From: JBKJML01 sp046596415
GTDB lineage: Bacteria; Actinomycetota; Thermoleophilia; Gaiellales; Gaiellaceae
Length of the DNA stretch: 7,536 nucleotides
NCBI GenBank assembly: GCA_046596415.1
Contig: JBKJML010000246.1
Location: 1 to 7,536, forward strand
Reading direction: 5' to 3'
Shown here: positions 1 through 6,094 of the stretch, one piece after another
Numbering within the stretch: position 1 is the first letter of the stretch
Layout of the letters: the number at the start of each line of letters is the position of its first letter
Notes under the pieces: generated by a model
The model's input: only the letters and a program-made list of their open reading frames with translations
Told to the model about the DNA's origin: nothing
Database searches by the model: none
Made by a program: the position numbers and the translations under genes

Positions 1-441
1 CGCCACCGTGCCGTCCGCTTCGAGCCGTTCCTGGAGGACGAGGTGATCCTTGCCTGCCCGCCGGGCCACCCGTTCGCGGGTCGGACGGTCTCACTCGAGG
101 AGTTGCGCGGCGAGTCACTGATCGTCATGCAGGAGGGCGCCGGCGTGCGGCAGATCGTCGAGGACGAACTGCGCAAGGTCGGCACCAGGCTGCGCGATCT
201 CGACGTCCGGCTCGAGCTCGGCCTCCAGGAGTCGGTACGAAGCGCCGTCCAGGCGGGGTACGGCGTGGCGTTCATCTCGCGCTCGGCCGTCGAGCCCGAG
301 CTGGCTGCCGGCCGGCTCGCGGAGGCACACGTCGAGGGCATGGACGCGGTGCGCGAGGTGTCGCTCGTCCGTGCGACGGGGCGAGCCACCACTCGCGCCG
401 CGGAGGCCTTCGTCGAGTTCGCCCGCACGCGCGTCGCGTGA
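1..441 (+). CDS. LysR-type transcriptional regulator, C-terminal effector-binding domain (5' end outside window)
   Basis: The reading frame is open from base 1 and ends at TGA 439-441, giving the last 146 residues of a protein whose N-terminus lies off the window. The visible part reads as the second half of a LysR substrate-binding domain. It shows the stretch EDEVILACPPGHPFAG, then SLEELRGESLIVMQEGAG, and the late-domain block ESVRSAVQAGYGVAFIS followed by ELAAGRL, all typical of the periplasmic-binding-protein-like effector domain, closest in style to CysL/CysB-like members. The winged-helix DNA-binding domain expected at the N-terminus (full proteins are about 300 aa) is not visible. Its stop overlaps the start of the downstream maleylacetate reductase-like gene by 4 bp (GTGA), so the two are probably co-transcribed and translationally coupled, and the regulator may respond to an aromatic-pathway metabolite. 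The effector is not deducible. The family call is secure; the specific role is inference. Confidence 0.9.
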   Translation, partial: RHRAVRFEPFLEDEVILACPPGHPFAGRTVSLEELRGESLIVMQEGAGVRQIVEDELRKVGTRLRDLDVRLELGLQESVRSAVQAGYGVAFISRSAVEPELAAGRLAEAHVEGMDAVREVSLVRATGRATTRAAEAFVEFARTRVA

Positions 442-1454
442 GCCGCGTCTTCAGGATCGGGGCCGGGGCGCTCGCGGATCTCGCCGACGTCGCCGCCGAG
501 CTCGGCCTCGAACGGCTGCTCCTCGTGTGTTCGAGCCGCAGCGCGGCGCTTGCCGAGCGGCTGCCGGTCGTGGGGGTCTACGCCGGCGTTCGCCCGCACG
601 TGCCTGTCGAGACGGTGCGAGAGGCCGCCCAGCTCGCCCGCGAGCTCGACGCTGATGGTCTCGTCGGGCTGGGCGGTGGCAGCGCCGTCGACTCCTGCAA
701 GGCGATCACCGTCGAGCTGCTCGACGAGCGGCGACTGCGCACGATCGCAGTGCCGACGACCTACGCGGGCGCCGAGTGGACGCCCTACTTCGGGCTGCGG
801 CTCGAACCCGGGCAGAAGGGTGGCGGCGCACACGAGCTCGCCCGCCCGGTTGCGGCGATCTACGACCCGGAGCTCCAGCTCGATCTACCCGCTGCCGAGA
901 CGGCGGGTACGGCCCTGAACGCGCTCGCCCATTGCGCTGAGGCCTACTACGTCGAGGGACATAACGACGACGGCGACCGGCACGCAGATTGCGGCGCGAC
1001 AGCGATCTCCTACGCCCTGCCGCTCGTGCTCGAGCGACCCGACTCGATCTACGCCCGCGCCCGCCTCCTCGAAGGGGCGATGCGGTCAGCGCTCGCCCTG
1101 GACGCCGCCGGCCTCGCGCTCGGGCACGCGATGGCGCAGGCGCTCGGTGGCCGCTACGACCTGCCCCACGGTGCGATGAACGCGATCTGCTTGCCCGCCG
1201 CGCTCCGCTTCAACGAGCCCGTCGTCCCGGAGGCGATTGCCCGCTTCGGTCGCGCGATGGCCACCGGCGACCCGATCGGCAGGGTCGAGGAACTCGCCGC
1301 ACTCGGCGGCTTCGGGGGCCTGCGCGACCATGATGTGCCGGCAGGCGACCTTCCGTCCCTCGCCGAGGCGGTCGTCGTGCGCGCCGGAGCGAAGGCGAAC
1401 CCGAGGCCCGCAACGGCGGGTGAGGTGGCGGAGCTGCTCCGCTCGGTCTGGTGA
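438..1454 (+). CDS. maleylacetate reductase-like iron-containing alcohol dehydrogenase family protein
   Basis: A 338-aa protein of the iron-alcohol-dehydrogenase fold. Maleylacetate reductases reduce maleylacetate to 3-oxoadipate with NAD(P)H, the step after intradiol cleavage of hydroxyquinol or chlorocatechols, in the cytoplasm. The sequence shows the dinucleotide-binding GLGGGSAVDSCKAI (77-90), PTTYAGAEWTPYFG (106-119), and the metal-site region NALAHCAEAYY (161-171) with H165, then H230 (GLALGHAMAQALGG) and H244 (DLPHGAMNA). The Asp that is the first iron ligand in true Fe-ADHs is Asn161 here, as I recall for maleylacetate reductases, and this favours that subfamily. The start is GTG at 438, overlapping the LysR stop. 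It lacks a clear Shine-Dalgarno sequence and the N-terminus is about 10 residues shorter than usual, losing the first strand. The 4-bp overlap with a LysR gene supports a catabolic operon. Glycerol-dehydrogenase-like or other Fe-ADH activity is the main alternative. Confidence 0.82.
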   Translation: MSRVFRIGAGALADLADVAAELGLERLLLVCSSRSAALAERLPVVGVYAGVRPHVPVETVREAAQLARELDADGLVGLGGGSAVDSCKAITVELLDERRLRTIAVPTTYAGAEWTPYFGLRLEPGQKGGGAHELARPVAAIYDPELQLDLPAAETAGTALNALAHCAEAYYVEGHNDDGDRHADCGATAISYALPLVLERPDSIYARARLLEGAMRSALALDAAGLALGHAMAQALGGRYDLPHGAMNAICLPAALRFNEPVVPEAIARFGRAMATGDPIGRVEELAALGGFGGLRDHDVPAGDLPSLAEAVVVRAGAKANPRPATAGEVAELLRSVW

Positions 1455-1459
1455 GGGCG

Positions 1460-1499
1460 CGCGCCCCCGCCGAAGCACCAAGGCTGCGGCGAGGGCGCG
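1460..1499 (+). terminator. strong GC hairpin, probable terminator of the LysR-maleylacetate reductase unit
   Basis: Starting 6 bp after the TGA at 1452-1454, bases 1460-1472 pair with 1487-1499 over 13 positions with a single C-A mismatch (1467/1492). The arms read CGCGCCCCCGCCG and CGGCGAGGGCGCG. After an A-G mismatch, AGC (1474-1476) pairs with GCT (1483-1485), leaving a 6-nt ACCAAG loop. No T tract follows, so it would be a U-less actinobacterial-style terminator or an mRNA 3' stabiliser. The position between a stop codon and the next gene's control region supports the terminator reading. The pairing is seen directly; the function is inference. Confidence 0.55.
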
Positions 1500-1540
1500 A
1501 ACTTCGAGAACTGACGGCATGGCCATCGTCACCTACGACG

Positions 1541-1580
1541 CTGAAGATCCGCTGAAGCCGAACTGAACTGGCGTCGAGCG
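1541..1580 (+). promoter_or_regulatory. 11-bp-phased direct repeats, putative SARP operator upstream of the SARP gene
   Basis: CTGAAG begins at 1541 and 1552 and CTGAAC at 1563, exactly 11 bp apart. A fourth in-phase heptamer, TCGAGCG, begins at 1574. SARP regulators and related OmpR-type domains are known to bind tandem heptamers at 11-bp intervals (one helical turn) overlapping or adjoining the -35 region, and TCGAG(C)-type heptamers are the classical form in Streptomyces. Here the array ends 6 bp before the -10-like GATGAT (1587-1592) of the SARP gene, so the repeats replace a recognisable -35 box. TCGAG is common in this GC-rich DNA, so the fourth unit is weaker evidence than the three CTGAA units. 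The likely role is autoregulation, or binding by a related response regulator. Confidence 0.55.
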
Positions 1581-1586
1581 GCATGG

Positions 1587-1592
1587 GATGAT
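1587..1592 (+). promoter_or_regulatory. -10-like box GATGAT for the SARP gene, possibly leaderless
   Basis: GATGAT fits the TAnnnT pattern at positions 2 and 6 and lies 8 bp before the ATG at 1601. That spacing puts the transcription start at or within about 2 nt of the start codon. The same 8-bp spacing and the same first six coding bases (ATGTCA) recur at the flavoprotein gene (box 6081-6086, ATG 6095). No good -35 exists at 17-18 bp; the 11-bp-phased repeats occupy that area, as expected of an activator-dependent promoter. Confidence 0.4.
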
Positions 1593-1600
1593 GGTTTGAC

Positions 1601-4600
1601 ATGTCAGCGCTCGAGTTCCGCCTGCTCGGCCCGCTGGAGGTAGACGCCGCCGGTACTCCCGTCCCGCTCGGGGGCCCGAAGCAGCGCGCGCTCCTGGCGT
1701 ACCTGCTGCTGCACCCGGGCCAGGTCATCTCCGACGAGCGCCTGATCGACGAGCTCTGGGGCGAAGAGCCACCCGCCACTGCCCGCAACACGATCCAGGT
1801 GTACGTCTCGCAGCTGCGGAAGCTCGTCGACGGGGCGATTCGCCGCTCGGGCGCGGGCTACGCGATCGAGGTGGAGCCAGAGGTGGTCGACGCGCACCGC
1901 TTCGCCCGGCTCGTCGCGGCGGGTCAGGCCGCGCTCGCCGTGGACGATCCGATCCTCGCCCGCCGGCTTCTGGAAGAGGCGCTCGGCCTCTGGCGCGGCG
2001 CCGCGCTCGGCGGGCTCTCGGGCGAGTCGTTCGTGAGCGTCGAGGGAGGGCGGCTGGAGGAGGAGCGCCTCGCCGCCCTCGAGGCGCGGATCGACGCCGA
2101 CCTCGCGCTCGGGGGCCACGGCGACGTGGTGGGTGAGCTCGAGGCGCTCGTCGCCGAGCATCCGCTACGCGAGCGCTTTCGCGTGCAGCAGATGCTCGCC
2201 CTCTACCGGGCGCAGCGGCAGGCGGAGGCGCTCGAGGCCTACCGCCGCGCCCGCGAGACGATGGTGGAGGAGCTCGGGATCGAGCCGGGGCGCGAGCTCC
2301 AGGAGCTCGAACGGGCGATCCTCCGCCAGGATCCGGAGCTCGAGGCGCCGGTGGGGCCGGCGGCGGTCGAGGCGCGCGAGGTCCGCAAGACGGTCACGGT
2401 CGTCGCGGTCGCCCGCCCGGGCGGGGTCGGCGACCCTGAGGCCTCGCGGCGGCTCGTCGAGCGGGAGCTCGCCGTCGCCGGCCAGGCGGCGGCCCGGCAC
2501 GGAGGCACTGTCGAGGGTTCCAACGAGGCGGCGCTCGTCGTCTTCGGCCTGCCGGAGCTCCACGAGGACGACCCGGTTCGCGCCGTGCGCGCCGCCGCCG
2601 AGCTTCGCGAGGCGCTCGGCGAGGTAGCCGCGATCGGGATCGCCACCGGCGAGGTGCTCGCCCAGGATGCAGTGCTCGTCGCCGGCGACGCCGCGGCTGC
2701 GGCCGCCCGGCTCGCAGCGCATGCGCAGCCTGGGGAGGTGCTCCTCGACGACGCCACGCACGCGCTCGTCGCCGACGCGGTCGACTGCGAGCGCCTGCGC
2801 CGCCCGTCCGGCGCCTGGCGGCTGCTCGGCGTCGTGCCGGGCGCGCCCGGCTACGCACGCCGCGAGGATCTCGACCTGCTCGGACGTGCCGGTGAGCTTG
2901 CCGAGCTCCGGCACGCCTTCGAGCGAACCCGCACGGCGCGCTCGGCTCACCTCTTCACGCTGCTCGGGCCGGCCGGGATCGGCAAGTCACGCCTCGTGCG
3001 GGAGTTCTCGGCCGAGGTCGCCGCGGACGCACGCGTCCTGGTCGGCCGCTGTCTCGCCTACGGCGAGGGGATCACCTTCTGGCCGCTCGCCGAGGTCGTT
3101 CGCCAGGCCGTGCCGGACGCGACGCTCGAGGGGATCCGGGCCGCGCTGGGCGATGACCCCGACGCCGAGTCGATCGCCGGTCGCATCGCGGGAGCGATCG
3201 GCCTCGCCGAGGTCCGCGCCGGCGCCGACGCGATCTTCTGGGCCGCGCGGCGCCTCTTCGAACGCCTCGCGGCGGAGCGGCCGCTCGTGCTCGTCTTCGA
3301 CGACGTGCAGTGGGCCGAGCAGACCTTCCTCGACCTGATCGAGCACCTCGTCGAGTGGACGAAGACGGCGCCGGTGCTCGTCGTCTGTCTCGCTCGCCCC
3401 GAGTTCCTCGAGGAGCGGGTGCGCTGGGGTGGGCTCGCAGACGCGACGACGCTGATGCTCGGCCCGCTCTCCGACGCGGAGAGCGAGGAATTCCTCGACC
3501 GCCTCTTCGCGGAACGCCCGCCTTCGCCCGAGACGCGCGACCGGATCGTGGCCGCGGCCGAGGGCAACCCGCTCTTCATCGAGCAGATGGGGGCGCTGCT
3601 CGACGACGACGACGCGCCGGCGCACGACGAGCCCGTCGTGCCGCCGACGATCCATGCGCTGCTCGCCGCGCGCCTGGAGCGGCTGCCGCGTGAGGAGCGC
3701 GACGCGATCGAGCGCGCCGCCGTGATCGGTCGTGAGTTCTGGGCGGGCGCCGTCGCGGCGCTCGACCCGGCGGCCGAGCCCGAGGCCGACGGGTCAGCGC
3801 TCAGGTCGCTCGTGCGCAAGCTGCTCGTGCGCCCGGCAGACTCGCGCTTCCGCGGCGAGGACGCCTACCGCTTCCAGCATCAGCTGATCCGCGAAGTCGC
3901 CTACGACGCGATCCCGAAGGCGCTCCGCGCGGAGTTGCACGAGCGCTTCGCGGACTGGTTCGAGCGGACGGCGCCTGCAGCGGAGCCCGAGACGCAAGAA
4001 CTGCTCGGTTACCACCTCGAGCAGGCGTTCCGCTATCGCAGCGAGCTCGGGCTCGGCGGCTGGGAGACGATCGGCGTCCGGGCGCGCGAGCTCCTCTTCG
4101 CCGCGGGCCGGCGGGCGGTGACCCGCGGCGACGTCCACGCTGCGGTCGGGCTACTCGGCCGCGCGGCCGAGATCACACCGCTCGAGGACGAGCCGCGCGC
4201 GGACGTGCTGACCGAGTTCGCCGAGGCGCTCCGCGAGTCGGGTGACTTCGCCCGCTCGGACTTCGTCCTCGCCGAGGCGCTCGCGCTCGCCGCGGCAGGC
4301 GACCACCGCGCCGTCGAGGCGCAGGCGACGCTTGCGCGGCTCCGGGTGCGGATGGCGACGACGCACGACCTCGCCTCGGCCGAGATCGAGCGGGTGGTCG
4401 AGGAGTCGATCACGGCACTTGACGAGCTCGGCGACGAGCGCCGCCTCGCCAAGGCCTGGTTTCTGCGGGCCTGGCTCGAGTGGCTCGGCTGCCGCGCGAT
4501 GGACTCGGCCGAGTCGTCTCGCCGCTCGGCCGAGCACGCGAGACGGGCCGGCGACGAGCGCGGGCAGGCGCAGGCGCTCCACCTGCTCGTCGGCGCCGAC

Positions 4601-5317
4601 CTCTTCGGGCCGACGCCGGTCGCGCAGGCGATCGAGCGCTGCGCGGAGGTGATGCGCGCGCTGCCGGCGCAGCGGCGCGTGACCGCCTCGGCGCTGCGGG
4701 CGACGGCCGGTCTGGCGGCGATGGAAGGCCGGTTCGAGGACGCGCTGGCGATGCTCGCCGAGGACCGCGCCATCCTCGAGGACCTCGGGCTCCGGGTCGC
4801 CGCGGCAGGCGCGTCGGAGATCGCGGGCACGGTGCACCTGCTGGCGGGCGACGCGGAGGCGGCCGAGCGGGAGTTGCGGCACGGCTACGAGGCATTCGAG
4901 CGGATGGGGGAGCAGGCCGCACTCTCGACGCTTGCGGCGATGCTCGCGCAGGCGCTCTACGCACAGGGCCGTGACGATGAGGCGCTCGCGTTCACGGCGA
5001 TCGGCGAGGAGTCGGCGGCGCCGGACGACCTGCACACGCAGGTCCAGTGGCGCGGGGCACGCGCGAAGTTGCTCGCTCGTGCCGGCGGCGCGGGCGAGGC
5101 GGAGCGCCTCGCCCGTGAAGGTGTTGCGCTCGCCGACCGGACGGACTTCCTCGTGATGCGGGGGAACGCCGTACTCGACCTTGGCGAGGTGCTGCTGGCG
5201 CTCGGCCGCGGCGATGAGGCGGCGGCGGCCGGCGACGAAGCGTTGGCGCTCTACGATCGCAAGGGCGCGACCGCGTTGGCGCTGCGAGTGTCTAGTGGCC
5301 GTCCGTCCAGGTCATGA
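1601..5317 (+). CDS. SARP/AfsR-like multidomain regulator: winged helix, BTAD, degenerate cyclase domain, AAA ATPase, TPR-like repeats
   Basis: A 1238-aa cytoplasmic regulator. Residues 1-92 form the OmpR-like winged helix of SARPs (FRLLGPLEV start, GGPKQRALLAYLLLHPG, then NTIQVYVSQLRKL and GAGYAIEV). Residues 96-243 form the bacterial transcriptional activator domain, with VDAHRFARLV and the AYRRARETMVEELGIEPG block. Residues 262-400 have a class III nucleotidyl-cyclase fold (RHGGTVEG, VVFGLPELHEDD, IGIATGEVLA, QPGEVLLDDAT) but lack the metal-binding Asp residues. Residues 425-680 form an AAA/STAND ATPase with Walker A GPAGIGKS (456-463) and Walker B LVLVFDDVQW (562-571). Roughly 795-1225 are TPR-like helices. 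Such proteins act as signal-gated transcription activators, the ATPase and TPR parts acting as sensor and oligomerisation modules. The ATG at 1601 starts exactly at the conserved domain. The last nine codons are atypical (VSSGRPSRS, with TCT and AGT). Its targets are unknown; the flanking 11-bp repeats suggest autoregulation. Confidence 0.93.
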   Translation: MSALEFRLLGPLEVDAAGTPVPLGGPKQRALLAYLLLHPGQVISDERLIDELWGEEPPATARNTIQVYVSQLRKLVDGAIRRSGAGYAIEVEPEVVDAHRFARLVAAGQAALAVDDPILARRLLEEALGLWRGAALGGLSGESFVSVEGGRLEEERLAALEARIDADLALGGHGDVVGELEALVAEHPLRERFRVQQMLALYRAQRQAEALEAYRRARETMVEELGIEPGRELQELERAILRQDPELEAPVGPAAVEAREVRKTVTVVAVARPGGVGDPEASRRLVERELAVAGQAAARHGGTVEGSNEAALVVFGLPELHEDDPVRAVRAAAELREALGEVAAIGIATGEVLAQDAVLVAGDAAAAAARLAAHAQPGEVLLDDATHALVADAVDCERLRRPSGAWRLLGVVPGAPGYARREDLDLLGRAGELAELRHAFERTRTARSAHLFTLLGPAGIGKSRLVREFSAEVAADARVLVGRCLAYGEGITFWPLAEVVRQAVPDATLEGIRAALGDDPDAESIAGRIAGAIGLAEVRAGADAIFWAARRLFERLAAERPLVLVFDDVQWAEQTFLDLIEHLVEWTKTAPVLVVCLARPEFLEERVRWGGLADATTLMLGPLSDAESEEFLDRLFAERPPSPETRDRIVAAAEGNPLFIEQMGALLDDDDAPAHDEPVVPPTIHALLAARLERLPREERDAIERAAVIGREFWAGAVAALDPAAEPEADGSALRSLVRKLLVRPADSRFRGEDAYRFQHQLIREVAYDAIPKALRAELHERFADWFERTAPAAEPETQELLGYHLEQAFRYRSELGLGGWETIGVRARELLFAAGRRAVTRGDVHAAVGLLGRAAEITPLEDEPRADVLTEFAEALRESGDFARSDFVLAEALALAAAGDHRAVEAQATLARLRVRMATTHDLASAEIERVVEESITALDELGDERRLAKAWFLRAWLEWLGCRAMDSAESSRRSAEHARRAGDERGQAQALHLLVGADLFGPTPVAQAIERCAEVMRALPAQRRVTASALRATAGLAAMEGRFEDALAMLAEDRAILEDLGLRVAAAGASEIAGTVHLLAGDAEAAERELRHGYEAFERMGEQAALSTLAAMLAQALYAQGRDDEALAFTAIGEESAAPDDLHTQVQWRGARAKLLARAGGAGEAERLAREGVALADRTDFLVMRGNAVLDLGEVLLALGRGDEAAAAGDEALALYDRKGATALALRVSSGRPSRS

Positions 5318-5329
5318 TGTCCCCTCCCT
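5292..5329 (-). other. possible 7-codon mini-ORF with strong Shine-Dalgarno, antisense to the 3' end of the SARP gene
   Basis: On the minus strand an AGGGAGGGG purine run (5329-5321) sits 5 nt before an ATG (5315-5313). The ORF encodes MTWTDGH and ends at TAG (5294-5292). The ribosome-binding site is better than any in front of the real genes in this window. It could be a leader peptide, the relic of a truncated gene, or chance. No promoter is evident. I have no function for it. Confidence 0.2.
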
Positions 5330-5330
5330 T

Positions 5331-5358
5331 CGCTTCGCTCGACGAATGAGCAGAAGCG
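5331..5358. terminator. hairpin in the convergent SARP/PAP2 gap, possible bidirectional terminator
   Basis: CGCTTCGCTC (5331-5340) pairs with GAGC (5348-5351) and GAAGCG (5353-5358), a 10-bp stem with one bulged A at 5352 and a 7-nt GACGAAT loop. It lies 14 bp after the SARP stop and beyond the 3' end of the convergent PAP2 gene, where a shared terminator would be expected. Neither strand has a T tract after the stem, so the terminator function is inferred from position. Confidence 0.4.
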
Positions 5359-5365
5359 TGCGCGA

Positions 5366-5398
5366 GGGCGCTGAACGGCGGCTGAAGGGCGGCTGAAG
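5366..5398 (+). repeat. three 11-bp tandem units, CTGAA(C/G) in 11-bp phase, downstream of the SARP gene
   Basis: GGCGGCTGAAG occurs twice in perfect tandem (5377-5387, 5388-5398), preceded by a diverged unit GGGCGCTGAAC (5366-5376). CTGAA thus begins at 5371, 5382 and 5393, the same core, orientation and 11-bp period as the array at 1541-1568 upstream of the same gene. An 11-bp unit does not keep a reading frame, so this is not coding. Read on the minus strand the units are CTTCAGCCGCC/GTTCAGCGCCC, which also loosely recall the 11-nt repeat units of actinobacterial PHO boxes. No -10 box is visible at the expected distance on either side. Confidence 0.6.
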
Positions 5399-5405
5399 AG
5401 GGTTT

Positions 5406-6005
5406 CTAGCTCGGGGTCGGCAGGCGGCGCGAGATGGCTGCGACGAGCGGATCGGTCAGGCGGGAGACGACCCGCACGATCGCGGTGAGGGGCCGCGAGC
5501 CGAGGCGGGAGACAGCCACGGCGGCGGCGGCACCGACGAGCGCGCCGGCGAGCACATCACCGGGATAGTGCACGCCGAGCAGGACACGCGAGACCGCGAT
5601 CAGCGTCGCTGCGGCGAGAAAGATCGCGCCGATCCGGCGGTTGACGAGCAGCACCGCGACGGCGATTGCGAAGGCCGCGGCGGCATGGTCGCTCGGGAAC
5701 GACGGGTCGGGCGAGGGCGCAGTCAGCAGGACCGTTCCGTCCGGGTGCGTCGTGAACGGCCGGGCGCGCAGCCAGATGTGCGCGATCGCCTGGTTCGCCA
5801 GCATCGCGACGGCGGCGGCGAGCAGGGCGTTCGCGGTGGCGAGCTTCCAGCGGAGCGCCCCGTAGGGCCGGGCGAGGAACCAGAGCGCGAAGGTTGCGAC
5901 GACGAAGAGCGGCACGCTCAGCCTGCCCCATCCCTCGACGACGTCCTGGAGCCCGTCGCGCCCACGCAGGGCGCCGTTCGCCAGCTGGAAGAGCGTCCAG
6001 TCCAT
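5406..6005 (-). CDS. PAP2-family membrane phosphatase, probable undecaprenyl-diphosphatase (BcrC/YbjG-like)
   Basis: A 199-aa integral membrane protein. Enzymes of this clade dephosphorylate undecaprenyl diphosphate on the outer face of the membrane, recycling the lipid carrier for peptidoglycan and conferring bacitracin tolerance. The PAP2 motifs are present: LRARPF (79-84), SFPSDHAAAAF (102-112, with PSDH rather than PSGH) and SRVLLGVHYPGD (139-150, with R140, H146 and D150). The lysine that opens motif 1 in generic PAP2 enzymes is absent, as in BcrC/YbjG types. Hydrophobic segments lie at about 32-45, 57-76, 108-121, 125-138 and 149-166. The tail after 168 is basic and amphipathic. I chose the ATG at 6005 because the N-terminus then begins with the usual family pattern (LFQLANGALRGRDG) and a -10 box sits 6 bp upstream; the in-frame ATG at 6110 would overlap the divergent gene. 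Another lipid phosphatase substrate remains possible. Confidence 0.85.
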   Translation of the reverse strand: MDWTLFQLANGALRGRDGLQDVVEGWGRLSVPLFVVATFALWFLARPYGALRWKLATANALLAAAVAMLANQAIAHIWLRARPFTTHPDGTVLLTAPSPDPSFPSDHAAAAFAIAVAVLLVNRRIGAIFLAAATLIAVSRVLLGVHYPGDVLAGALVGAAAAVAVSRLGSRPLTAIVRVVSRLTDPLVAAISRRLPTPS

Positions 6006-6011
6006 CGCCGC

Positions 6012-6017
6012 AGTGTA
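6012..6017 (-). promoter_or_regulatory. -10 box TACACT of the PAP2 gene, leaderless
   Basis: On the minus strand TACACT (6017-6012) is followed by 6 bp (GCGGCG) and then the ATG at 6005. With the usual distance from -10 to start site, +1 falls on the A of the ATG, so the mRNA would be leaderless; there is indeed no Shine-Dalgarno sequence. No convincing -35 is seen 16-18 bp upstream. It supports the choice of the ATG at 6005 over the longer ORF. Confidence 0.5.
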
Positions 6018-6047
6018 GAGACGCCGAATTGCCACTCGATGGTATAA

Positions 6048-6069
6048 CTGATGCTTATGCAGATGATTA
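6048..6069 (+). repeat. imperfect 10-bp direct repeat at 12-bp spacing in the divergent promoter region
   Basis: CTGATGCTTA (6048-6057) and CAGATGATTA (6060-6069) match at 8 of 10 bases. The pair sits in the most AT-rich stretch of the window, directly upstream of the flavoprotein -10 box (6081-6086) and about 30 bp behind the divergent PAP2 -10 box. That is where an activator or repressor site for either gene would lie. The match is short, so a chance origin is quite possible. Confidence 0.3.
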
Positions 6070-6080
6070 GCGCTCGCTGG

Positions 6081-6086
6081 TACGAT
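6081..6086 (+). promoter_or_regulatory. -10 box TACGAT of the flavoprotein-fumarase operon, leaderless or nearly so
   Basis: TACGAT, a close match to TAtaaT-type -10 boxes, ends 8 bp before the ATG at 6095. Transcription would begin at or within 2 nt of the start codon, and no Shine-Dalgarno sequence precedes it. The TTG at 6086 overlaps this box and therefore is unlikely to be the start. The -35 position (TGCAGA at 17 bp) is poor, which suggests an activator or an extended upstream element. Confidence 0.55.
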
Positions 6087-6094
6087 TGACGCAC

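Noticed and set aside
1455..1466. A 12-bp perfect palindrome GGGCGCGCGCCC as an operator
   Set aside because: It is alternating GC overlapping the left arm of the longer hairpin at 1460-1499 and is expected by chance in such GC-rich DNA.
1519..1566. A 15-codon ORF (starting MAIVTYDAED) in the gap before the SARP gene
   Set aside because: It has no ribosome-binding site, no promoter and no recognisable similarity, and it overlaps the 11-bp-phased repeats, which explain the sequence better.
1596..1601. A perfect TTGACA -35 hexamer
   Set aside because: It overlaps the SARP start codon and no -10 box lies 16-18 bp downstream, so it is chance.
2165..2950. Long antisense and out-of-frame ORFs across the SARP gene and other genes
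   Set aside because: They are Arg/Ala/Ser/Pro-rich translations of GC-biased codons in the wrong frame, with no domain pattern and no start signals.
6086..6094. TTG at 6086 as the flavoprotein start
   Set aside because: It overlaps the TACGAT -10 box; the ATG at 6095 gives a leaderless start matching the SARP gene and begins just before the FAD-binding strand.
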